From assembly GCA_023416655.1 (NCBI GenBank), contig JAEZHK010000062.1, positions 1-58,392 on the forward strand: a stretch of 58,392 nucleotides of DNA, written 5' to 3'. The notes under the pieces were generated by a model. The model was not told the origin of the DNA, searched no databases, and was given only the letters and a program-made list of their open reading frames with translations. This document shows positions 24,285-31,333 of this stretch, in pieces. This DNA is from Bacillota bacterium (GTDB lineage Bacteria > Bacillota > Clostridia > Christensenellales > Aristaeellaceae). Positions within the stretch are counted from its first letter, which is position 1, and each line of letters opens with the position of its first letter. A program made the position numbers and the translations under genes.

Positions 24285-24734
24285 ATGGACGAGAGGCTGG
24301 AGGCCATTCTTTCGGAAAACCTGGAACTGTTCCGGGGGCAGAAGCTCAACTGCGCGGAGGCCGTGCTGTGCTCATTGCTTCAATACTGGGGCGAGGCGGG
24401 CGATTTCGCGCCGCGCATCGCCACGGCCTTCGGCGGCGGAATCTGCGGCCGTCAGGGCACATGCGGCGCGCTGACCGGCGGCCTGATGGCGGTGGGCATG
24501 AAGCTAGGGCGGCGTCAGCCGGGCGATGACAAGGCGCCCGCCAATCAGGCGGGCAAGGCGCTGCTCGCCTGGGCCGAGGGCGGACTCCCGTCGCTCGACT
24601 GCCGGGCCCTGACCGGCGCGGACTTTGCGAATCCCGAGGAGAGCGCCCGCTTCCGCGCGCCGGGCGGCGCGCACGAGATGGTGTGCGAGCGCCTGGTGGC
24701 CCGGGTCGTCCGCCGCCTGGCCGAAACCCTTTAA
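24285..24734 (+). CDS. C_GCAxxG_C_C-family redox-type protein
   Basis: 149-residue Cys-rich protein named after its spaced motif, here NCAEAV, FGGGICGRQGTCGALTGG, LDCRALTG and VCERLV. These proteins are thought to bind a metal or act in redox; often the gene is linked to electron-transfer or oxidoreductase genes, but not here. GAAAGGAG precedes the ATG at 24285. A hairpin with a T-tract follows (24781-24820). Confidence 0.82.
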   Translation: MDERLEAILSENLELFRGQKLNCAEAVLCSLLQYWGEAGDFAPRIATAFGGGICGRQGTCGALTGGLMAVGMKLGRRQPGDDKAPANQAGKALLAWAEGGLPSLDCRALTGADFANPEESARFRAPGGAHEMVCERLVARVVRRLAETL

Positions 24735-24780
24735 TCCGGACATACGGCGAATTCAACAAAACAGATGCATGTCCATAGGG

Positions 24781-24820
24781 AAAAGGGCTGTCCAAATTAA
24801 AAAGAAGCCCTTTTCTTTTT
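24781..24820 (+). terminator. terminator after the C_GCAxxG_C_C gene
   Basis: AAAAGGGCT pairs with AGCCCTTTT, followed by CTTTTT. Confidence 0.75.
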
Positions 24821-24839
24821 CGCGATTTTCTGCTATGAT
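24811..24839 (+). promoter_or_regulatory. weak candidate promoter of the EF-G paralogue
   Basis: TATGAT (24834-24839) lies 17 bp after a poor TTTTCT (24811-24816), which is also the T-tract of the preceding terminator. Confidence 0.3.
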
Positions 24840-24946
24840 ATAGGATAGCTATTTGCGCGTACCCGATTTAAATGACCGAGCGCAGCGCTGGGTTGTTTCT
24901 CTTGCATAGGCGCGCGGTCACTATTTGAGCTAGGGGGAATCACCGG

Positions 24947-27025
24947 ATGAAGGACTACAAGGCCGAGAACATTCGCAACATCGCGGTCGTCGGGCATGGC
25001 AGCGAAGGCAAGACCACGCTGGTCGAAGCCATGCTGTTCTCCACGGGCGCCATCGACCGTCAGGGGCGCGTGGAAGACGGCACGACCACCACCGACTACG
25101 ATCCCGAAGAAGTCCGCCGCGGCATTTCGATCAGCGCCGCGCTCGCGCCCCTCGAGTGGAAGGATAAAAAAATCAACCTGATCGACGTGCCCGGCTACTT
25201 TGACTTCGCCGGCGAGCTCGTCGGGCCCCTGAACGTCTGCGAAGGCGTCATCATCACCGTGGGCGCCGTCTCCGGCCTCAACGTGGGCGCGGAAAAGGCC
25301 TGGGCGGCCTGCGACAAGGCGCACTCCTCCCGCATGATCGTCATCAACCAGATGGACCGCGAAAACGCCAACTTCAAAAAGGCGCTGGCCACCATCACCG
25401 ACAAGTACGGCAGCCACATCGCGCCCATCGAAGTGCCCATTGTGGAAAACGGCCAGTTCACCGGCGTGGTGTGCGTGCTGGAGAACAAGGCCTACATCGG
25501 CGAAGGCAAGACCCTTAAGGAGATCCCGATCCCGGCCTCCGTCGCGGCCGAAGTCTCCGCCGCCCGCGAAGCCATTATGGAAGCCGCCGCCGGCGCCGAC
25601 GAGGCACTGATGGAGCGCTTCTTCGAGAACATGGAGCTGTCCCCGGAGGACACGATGATGGGCCTGCGCAAGGGCATTCTTGAAGGCACCGTGGTCCCGG
25701 TGGTGTGCTGCTCCGGCCTGTCCCGCGTGGGCATCGCCAAGATCCTGGACAACCTCATCGACCTGATGCCCTCCCCCGCCGGCCGCGTTTTGAAGGGCGT
25801 CAGCCCCAAGACCGGCGACGAGGAGACCCGCATCTGCGCCGACGAAGCGCCCTTCTCCGCCCGCGTCTTCAAGACCGTGGCCGACCCCTACGTGGGCAAG
25901 CTGTCGCTGGTGAAGGTGACCTCGGGCGTACTGGCCCCGGAAACCGCGCTCTACAACGCCAACGCCGAAAAGGCCGAGAAGGCCGGCGGCATCTACTTCC
26001 AGCGCGGCAAGAAGCAGACCGCGGCCACCCGCGTGGTGGCGGGCGACATCTGCGCGCTGGCCAAGCTTACGACCGTCAACACCGGCAACACCCTCTGCGA
26101 TCCGGGCAAGCCCGTCAAGTTCGCGGACCTGGAGTTCCCGAAGCCCTGCATCTCGATGGCCGTCTACGCCAAGAAGGCGGGCGAGGAAGACAAGATCTTC
26201 TCCGGCCTCAACCGCCTGATGGAAGAAGATCCGACCATCCGCATCGACAAGGAAGTGGAGACCACCGAGTCGCTGCTCTCCGGCCTTGGCGAACTGCACC
26301 TGGAGGTCATCTCCAAGAAGCTGGCCGCCAAGTTCGGCGCAGAAGCCGTGCTGCAGGATCCCAAGATCCCCTACCGCGAATCCATCCGCAAGAAGATCGA
26401 CGTCCAGGGACGCCACAAGAAGCAGTCGGGCGGCCACGGCCAGTTCGGCGACGTGTGGATCGAGTTCCGCCCCAACGACAACGGCTCGCCCGAATTCATC
26501 TTCGAGGACGCGGTGGTCGGCGGCGTGGTGCCCAGGAACTTCATTCCCGCGGTCGAAAAGGGCCTGCGCGACAACATCAAAAAGGGCGTGCTCGCCGGAT
26601 TCCCGGTGGTGGGCCTGACCGCGAAGCTGCATGACGGCTCCTACCACGCGGTTGACTCCTCAGAAATGGCGTTCAAGACCGCCGCGCGCATCGCCTTCAA
26701 AAAGCTCGTCGATGCCAGCCCGGTGCTGCTCGAGCCCATCTACCACGTGGAAGTGCTGGTGCCCGACGAATACATGGGCGACGTCATCGGCGACATGAAC
26801 AAGCGCCGCGGCCGCATCGCCGGCATGAACCAGGTGGACGGCCTGCAGCAGGTCGAAGCCGAAGTGCCCCAGGCCGAAATGTTCAAGTACGCGACGGACC
26901 TCCGTTCGATGACCCAGGCCCGCGGCTCCTTCACGATGCGCTTCGAGCGCTACGAGGAAGTCCCCGCCGGAGACGCCAAGAAGATCATCGAGAGCGCCAA
27001 GCGCGAAGAGGAAGAGGAAGAGTAA
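24947..27025 (+). CDS. elongation factor G paralogue (EF-G-like GTPase)
   Basis: 692-residue translational GTPase with the full EF-G domain order I-V. Nucleotide motifs: G1 GHGSEGKTTL (standard EF-G has AHIDAGKTT), switch I RRGISISAAL, G3 DVPGYFDF and G4 NQMDRE. Domain IV (RKKIDVQGRHKKQSGGHGQ) and domain V (EPIYHVEVLVPDEYMGDV) are intact. Tyr84 in G3 stands where most EF-G and EF-Tu have the catalytic His (DTPGHVDF). This pattern is that of the second EF-G-like class found in many Clostridia and Thermus, whose role is less clear than that of canonical EF-G. The ATG follows TAGGGGGAATCACCGG. It appears monocistronic. Confidence 0.88.
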   Translation: MKDYKAENIRNIAVVGHGSEGKTTLVEAMLFSTGAIDRQGRVEDGTTTTDYDPEEVRRGISISAALAPLEWKDKKINLIDVPGYFDFAGELVGPLNVCEGVIITVGAVSGLNVGAEKAWAACDKAHSSRMIVINQMDRENANFKKALATITDKYGSHIAPIEVPIVENGQFTGVVCVLENKAYIGEGKTLKEIPIPASVAAEVSAAREAIMEAAAGADEALMERFFENMELSPEDTMMGLRKGILEGTVVPVVCCSGLSRVGIAKILDNLIDLMPSPAGRVLKGVSPKTGDEETRICADEAPFSARVFKTVADPYVGKLSLVKVTSGVLAPETALYNANAEKAEKAGGIYFQRGKKQTAATRVVAGDICALAKLTTVNTGNTLCDPGKPVKFADLEFPKPCISMAVYAKKAGEEDKIFSGLNRLMEEDPTIRIDKEVETTESLLSGLGELHLEVISKKLAAKFGAEAVLQDPKIPYRESIRKKIDVQGRHKKQSGGHGQFGDVWIEFRPNDNGSPEFIFEDAVVGGVVPRNFIPAVEKGLRDNIKKGVLAGFPVVGLTAKLHDGSYHAVDSSEMAFKTAARIAFKKLVDASPVLLEPIYHVEVLVPDEYMGDVIGDMNKRRGRIAGMNQVDGLQQVEAEVPQAEMFKYATDLRSMTQARGSFTMRFERYEEVPAGDAKKIIESAKREEEEEE

Positions 27026-27036
27026 GGGGGAACACC

Positions 27037-27087
27037 GGGGCTCCGCCCCGAACCCCGCCAAAGGGATGGTATCCCTTTGGAATCCCC
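27037..27087. repeat. two-hairpin repeat, copy D2
   Basis: GGGGCTCCGCCCC, then AACCCCGC and CCAAAGGGAT/ATCCCTTTGG. Second copy of the unit at 15031-15077; the second stem has changed on both arms. Confidence 0.7.
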
Positions 27088-27100
27088 ACAAAGGCTATTC

Positions 27101-27136
27101 AAAGCGCCCGTCTGCAACGTGCAGGCGGGCGCTTTG
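27101..27136. terminator. bidirectional terminator between the EF-G paralogue and the anti-sigma gene
   Basis: AAAGCGCCCG..CTGCA pairs with TGCAG..CGGGCGCTTT, a long hairpin between convergent genes. Confidence 0.7.
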
Positions 27137-27146
27137 GTTTGTGGGA

Positions 27147-28535
27147 CTAGCCCGGAATCTCCAGCACCACATCCTCCTCAGGGTGTTCGCCGCTGATGGA
27201 GTACACCGGGCGCAGGCGGATTTCCTTCGCCCCCTCCGGCACGCCCCGATACCGATATTCATAAGAGTACAATTTCGCGGGATCATCCTCGGCGAACACC
27301 TCCGGGAACCTTGCCTTCTCGCCGCTGAAACCCTCCCCCTTGATCGCGTCGATCCCGCTCCCTTCGCTGATCATCCAGCCTTCCAACTGCACGCCGTCCG
27401 CAATCAGATGATAATCCTTGACATAGTCTACGCCCTGCAGGTCCTCTCCGCGGGTCCAGGAGTCCGCCATGACCCATTCATCCGGCAGCCTCATCCAGAC
27501 CTTCGCCTTGACATCGACGGGAGAAACCGCCGCTTCCGCCCAGGTTGCGTATCGCCCAAAGTCTGACATCCCGCGGTAGTCCTGGGTACTCCCCTTCCCG
27601 CGCAGTACGGTGATGGGATCGAGATCAATCGTGCGTCCAGCCTTCTGGTTATAGTAGACGCCCGTTTCATCCTTATAGTAAAAGAGATCGAATTCCTTCA
27701 CGCGAAAAATCAACTGAACTGACGGCTTGTCCTTTGCTTCCTGGGGCAGCGGTTCAAAACTCCTGTAACCGGTCATCACATCGCCCTGCCAGTCCATGTC
27801 GCTATCCACCCAAACCAGCCTTTGGCCGTCCGGAAGCCAGACGCCATCTCCGATATAGTAGTTGTGGATGTGTACGCCACAGGCCCCTTGCGCCACAAAA
27901 TCGCGGTGAAGTATTTCATCGATCCCATCAAAGCCTTCCGAAACGGCGAGGTCGTTCCCCTCAAGAAGCTTCTCCATCCCGGACAACCCTTCTGCCGACG
28001 GGCGCCAGGCCGTATCTGCCGACCGGTCCGGCATGGTCAGGCTGAAAGTCACGTCAGCCCGGGTTCCGTCGTAATACCCCTGTGAAACCGTAAAGCGTAG
28101 TGCACCCTTTTCCAGTAAAACGGTCTGCTCTGCCACGATGTTTTCAGCTCGCTGTTCCAACTGGTCTAACTTGTACTTCGCCACAGGATCGTCTATTCGC
28201 GTGGCATACCACCCAAATCCCCTCGTCACCACCGCCGCGACGGCGACGGCCATGAGGATCAGCACCGCGATCAGCGCGACAACGAGCGCGGCGGAAAGCC
28301 TACGCCTTGTTTGTGGCACTTCCGACATGCCGGACGGCGGGACTCTTCCCCGGGTCGCAGAAGCGTCCCTCTTCATGGTCTTCGTGCGACTTTGCTTCGC
28401 CACAAGTGTTTCCCGTCGCACGGCATGCGCGGCTTTTTGTTCCGAAAAAACGGCCAGGCGCACGCACCGCCGGATTTCCGGGCGGAATTCCACGCCGGAC
28501 AGAGCGCGGTCGAGACTTCGCTTCAACTCCGTCAT
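27147..28535 (-). CDS. anti-sigma-factor-like membrane protein
   Basis: 462 residues. The cytoplasmic N-terminal region of about 88 residues is basic. One transmembrane helix follows (ALVVALIAVLILMAVAVAAVV), then a 350-residue extracytoplasmic part with no motif I can name (aromatic- and Asp-rich; possibly DUF4179-like). The ATG at 28535 overlaps the ECF sigma stop as ATGA. The coupling to the sigma gene and the single-pass layout are why I call it an anti-sigma or sensor partner. A GTG four codons upstream is also possible. The last gene of the unit; a terminator follows. Confidence 0.7.
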   Translation of the reverse strand: MTELKRSLDRALSGVEFRPEIRRCVRLAVFSEQKAAHAVRRETLVAKQSRTKTMKRDASATRGRVPPSGMSEVPQTRRRLSAALVVALIAVLILMAVAVAAVVTRGFGWYATRIDDPVAKYKLDQLEQRAENIVAEQTVLLEKGALRFTVSQGYYDGTRADVTFSLTMPDRSADTAWRPSAEGLSGMEKLLEGNDLAVSEGFDGIDEILHRDFVAQGACGVHIHNYYIGDGVWLPDGQRLVWVDSDMDWQGDVMTGYRSFEPLPQEAKDKPSVQLIFRVKEFDLFYYKDETGVYYNQKAGRTIDLDPITVLRGKGSTQDYRGMSDFGRYATWAEAAVSPVDVKAKVWMRLPDEWVMADSWTRGEDLQGVDYVKDYHLIADGVQLEGWMISEGSGIDAIKGEGFSGEKARFPEVFAEDDPAKLYSYEYRYRGVPEGAKEIRLRPVYSISGEHPEEDVVLEIPG

Positions 28536-29041
28536 TCCAGCCACCACCCCTTCAAGGCGTCCTTGAGCTGTGCGCGCGCCCGGGAAAGCCGCGTCGAGAC
28601 CGTCGCCTGCGGTACATCAAGGAGAATCGCGATCTCCCGGAGCGTCATTTCCTGATAGTAGTAGAGCAGCACCACCTCGCGGTATTTGACAGGAAGATCC
28701 GTCACCGCCCGGAGCACGTCCCCGTCCCGCGCTTCCGGGGAGCACGCCGGTTCGGGCAGCCGATCGGCCGCGGACCAGTCGCGAAGCCGCCGCCAAGGGG
28801 TTCGGAGCATGTTCTTGCACACGTTGATGGCGATGCGCGTCAGCCAGGTCTTTTCGCTGGACTGCGCGCGAAAGGAATTCAGCCCCCGGTACGCCCGGAT
28901 GAACGCCTCCTGCGCCGCGTCCTCCGCCAGCGCGTAGTCCTTCAAATACAGATAGCACAGCCGGAGGACGCCGGAACCGTAGGCGTCCATCATCCTCTCG
29001 ATCGCTTGCGCGCGTGTTTCCGTCGCTTCGGTCTTGTCCAC
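28532..29041 (-). CDS. ECF-type RNA polymerase sigma factor
   Basis: 169 residues. Region 2 is about residues 20-85 (LCYLYLKDYALAEDAAQEAF; TWLTRIAINVCKN) and region 4 about 110-165 (LPVKYREVVLLYYYQEMTL, with helix-turn-helix REIAILLDVPQATVSTRLSRAR). I chose the GTG at 29041 because GGGGGA lies 6 nt upstream; longer starts would cover the promoter-like site at 29064-29092. Its stop overlaps the anti-sigma-like gene. Likely autoregulated, together with the serpin gene upstream, through matching promoters. Confidence 0.9.
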   Translation of the reverse strand: MDKTEATETRAQAIERMMDAYGSGVLRLCYLYLKDYALAEDAAQEAFIRAYRGLNSFRAQSSEKTWLTRIAINVCKNMLRTPWRRLRDWSAADRLPEPACSPEARDGDVLRAVTDLPVKYREVVLLYYYQEMTLREIAILLDVPQATVSTRLSRARAQLKDALKGWWLE

Positions 29042-29063
29042 GTCCCGTCCCCCTTTCACCCAA

Positions 29064-29092
29064 TTGGACACACGCGCCCGGAAAATTCTTTC
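29064..29092 (-). promoter_or_regulatory. candidate ECF promoter of the sigma/anti-sigma operon
   Basis: Minus strand GAAAG (29088-29092), 17 bp, TGTCCAA (29064-29070). The same arrangement (GAAAC, 17 bp, CGTCCAA) occurs before the serpin gene. It lies 23 nt before the GTG. Confidence 0.5.
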
Positions 29093-29112
29093 ACGCAAAA
29101 GAGATTTCTCTG

Positions 29113-29143
29113 AAAAAATGCCCCGCGGCGCGGGGCCGCGGGG
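29113..29143 (-). terminator. serpin terminator
   Basis: On minus, CCCCGCGGCC/GGCCGCGGGG-type self-complementary G+C stem followed by TTTTTT, between the serpin stop and the sigma promoter. Confidence 0.8.
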
Positions 29144-29159
29144 CTGGTTCCTCAAAGAA

Positions 29160-30269
29160 TCAGGGCTTGTCGATGGCGGCGGCGAACAGGGTCAGGCCGG
29201 TGTCGCCGTCGGTCAGGAGCAGGATGTAGGGCCGGTCCACGGTGAACTCGACGGGCGGCTCCTCAAACGGCATGGCCTTGGCGATGAAGCCGATGGAGGT
29301 GGCGGCGGCGGCGGTGGTGCCCTTCTCGTTGATGTCAAGTAGGGTCTTCTGCAGCACAGAACCGATCATGAGGTCCTTCTCGCCATCGATGCCGGAGAAG
29401 TCGGCGTCCATGCCGAAGGCTTCCTTGACGCCAAGTGCCTTGAGGGTTTCGACCAGCGACAGGGTGTCCGTTGCCGACAGCTTGGGCAGCGCCAGCGAGA
29501 CCTCGAGCGGCTCGCCAAAGGCCGTGGCCCAGTCCACCGGGTTCGCGGCGAGTTGATCCAGCGCGGCGGCGATGTCTCCATCCGGCAGGATGACCGTGAG
29601 GCCCAGCGCGGAACCCTCGTAGGTCAGCCGCACGGCCCGCATGCCGTCCAGTTCGGCATAGGGAATAAAGGAAGTCTTGTGCATGAAGTCCACGTCCACG
29701 TCGCCGGTCGCCGCGTGGAAGGCCTGTTTCCAGGTATCCTCCGCTTCGAACGGGTCGCTCCAGTCGGCCTTCAGCGCCAGCGCGTTCACCAGCATCAGCT
29801 GAAGGTTCGGGTCGGGCGGCTGCTTCAGAAGCTCCTTGATCAACCCGAGGGTCTTCTCCTTCACCCAGGCGTTGACCTTCTCGTTCACGTCTGCGCCGCC
29901 GATGGCGAAGCGCTCCGCCTGGTAGCGATCTTTCAGGATGGCGTCGTAGGCCTCCAGCACGCTGAAGCCCTCCTTGACAAACGCGGCATTGGCCACGGAG
30001 ACGCCGGTGATGGCCATCGCCTCGGCGGCGTACTGCGCCATCGTATCCTCGGTCAGGCCCGCGGCGGCCAGAAGTTCGACGCGGGTCTCCCCCTTCGCGC
30101 CTTCGGCGGCCATCAAAAGTGCCAGGTTCAGGCTCACGGGCGATACGACCGTCTGCCCCCGCTCCCGGTAGAGGGTATTCAAAAGGTCAAATTCCGACGC
30201 TTGCGCGACGGGCGCGAATACAACGAACAGCGCCAGCAGGGCGACCAGCATCCGCTTCAATGCACACAC
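29160..30269 (-). CDS. secreted serpin (serine/cysteine protease inhibitor)
   Basis: 369 residues, normal serpin length, with an N-terminal signal peptide ending PVAQA. Serpin landmarks: VVSPVSLNLALLMAAEGAKGET (helix B), LVNALALKADW, VDFMH and, near the C-terminus, DRPYILLL with a final AAAIDKP. The reactive-loop hinge EKGTTAAAAT (residues 315-324) has the small residues needed for loop insertion, so it should be inhibitory. Counting from P17 (Glu315), P1 is about Lys331 followed by Ala332. The GTG at 30269 has GGAAGGGAA upstream; a TTG three codons later is also possible. It has its own ECF-like promoter and terminator. Confidence 0.9.
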   Translation of the reverse strand: MCALKRMLVALLALFVVFAPVAQASEFDLLNTLYRERGQTVVSPVSLNLALLMAAEGAKGETRVELLAAAGLTEDTMAQYAAEAMAITGVSVANAAFVKEGFSVLEAYDAILKDRYQAERFAIGGADVNEKVNAWVKEKTLGLIKELLKQPPDPNLQLMLVNALALKADWSDPFEAEDTWKQAFHAATGDVDVDFMHKTSFIPYAELDGMRAVRLTYEGSALGLTVILPDGDIAAALDQLAANPVDWATAFGEPLEVSLALPKLSATDTLSLVETLKALGVKEAFGMDADFSGIDGEKDLMIGSVLQKTLLDINEKGTTAAAATSIGFIAKAMPFEEPPVEFTVDRPYILLLTDGDTGLTLFAAAIDKP

Positions 30270-30295
30270 TTCCCTTCCTCATCCATTGCTGTCGT

Positions 30296-30324
30296 TTGGA
30301 CGCGAAAGAATTCACAAAAGTTTC
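30296..30324 (-). promoter_or_regulatory. candidate ECF promoter of the serpin gene
   Basis: Minus strand GAAAC (30320-30324), 17 bp, CGTCCAA (30296-30302), 27 nt before the GTG. It matches the site before the ECF sigma gene in both boxes and spacing. Confidence 0.5.
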
Positions 30325-30426
30325 CTTCCAGCGCATAGGATGGCCTGGGAGCGCCGCGACTGGCGATGGGCGCTTCAGGCGATACGCCGCCTTCCCCCCG
30401 GATCACCGCCGAAAGGACAATGTGCC

Positions 30427-31230
30427 ATGAAAAAACAGCATCAGGCAGAGAAGCCGGCCTGCAACATCACGGTGGACTACTCCAGCGTGCCGGGGAGCCG
30501 CATCCTGCCGTTTGAGTTCTCTTTGAACCTCATGGACTCCCTGCTCGAACCAGCGCCCGGTCAGCGGCAGCGGTTCTGTTACCACGTCCGGGCGATGGGC
30601 TCGGACGAATTCTGCTACGCCAACCTCTCCTACTTCATCATCGGCCTCTGCGAGGAGATCGACGAAGACCTGCTGGGCTCCATCACCGTCAACCGCAACG
30701 GCATGCCCGAGACCGTCATCCTGGGCGAAAACGTCACCCTGATCCGCCCCGACGCCCCCGACCCCAACACCGGCTGCTCCGGCCTCAAGTTCCACTTCTC
30801 ACTGGACAAGGTGCGCGGCGAGATGGACGTCAGCTTTGAGCTGACCCGGGCCTTCCGCGTCGGCCCCGAGCCGCTGTGCGTCTACGGCAGCGGCGTTTCA
30901 AGGAATGTGCTGTCTCTGTGCGGGCCCTCCTGCTGCATGGACGAGAACTGCGCCCGGATTGCGCACCAGCGCGCCCGCGTCAGCGTGCCGATCACGCTGG
31001 TCCCCTACGTGCACGTCGGCGATGCCACCACCTGGTGCTGCGGCAAGCCTGCGTTCCATCCTGTTTGCGACCGGAACGAGGCGGACAGCCGCAATTGCAC
31101 GTTCATCGTATCACAGATGATGTGCGTGTCCGTACCCATTACCTTTAATGTCGATGCCTGCGCCGGCGCGGCCGACATCGAATGCCTGGATTCGCCCTGC
31201 GAAGAAGAGGATTGGCACGAGCACGATTGA
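30427..31230 (+). CDS. Cys-rich protein of unknown function
   Basis: 267 residues, no signal peptide, 20 or so cysteines concentrated in the C-terminal half (CGPSCCMDENC, TTWCCGKP, LDSPCEEEDW). Two related segments, RVSVPITLVPYVHVGD and MCVSVPITFNVDACAG, suggest a duplicated beta unit. The central part (GLKFHFSLDKVRGEMDVSF) recalls an uncharacterised clostridial family in memory, which I cannot confirm. The composition would suit a disulfide-linked surface or spore-layer protein, but that is inference. AAAGGA precedes the ATG at 30427. Confidence 0.65.
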   Translation: MKKQHQAEKPACNITVDYSSVPGSRILPFEFSLNLMDSLLEPAPGQRQRFCYHVRAMGSDEFCYANLSYFIIGLCEEIDEDLLGSITVNRNGMPETVILGENVTLIRPDAPDPNTGCSGLKFHFSLDKVRGEMDVSFELTRAFRVGPEPLCVYGSGVSRNVLSLCGPSCCMDENCARIAHQRARVSVPITLVPYVHVGDATTWCCGKPAFHPVCDRNEADSRNCTFIVSQMMCVSVPITFNVDACAGAADIECLDSPCEEEDWHEHD

Positions 31231-31256
31231 CGGAATTTGCAGGATCATTGTATAAT
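31227..31256 (+). promoter_or_regulatory. sigma-A promoter of recJ-rel operon
   Basis: TTGACG (31227-31232), 18 bp, TATAAT (31251-31256). It overlaps the stop of the upstream gene, and the expected start falls inside the hairpin 31257-31294. Confidence 0.75.
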
Positions 31257-31294
31257 AAACCACCCGGCCGGCGCTCCCGCCGGCCGGGTGGTTT
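31257..31294 (+). terminator. strong hairpin: terminator of the Cys-rich gene
   Basis: AAACCACCCGGCCGGCG pairs perfectly with CGCCGGCCGGGTGGTTT around CTCC. Transcripts from 31227-31256 would begin within its left arm and so not form it. Confidence 0.7.
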
Positions 31295-31333
31295 ACCCCC
31301 CCAAGCCAAACGCAGCTCTGTACGGAGGATGAC

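Noticed and set aside
24833..26647. 604-codon open frame opposite the EF-G paralogue
   Set aside because: Antisense shadow of a conserved GTPase gene.
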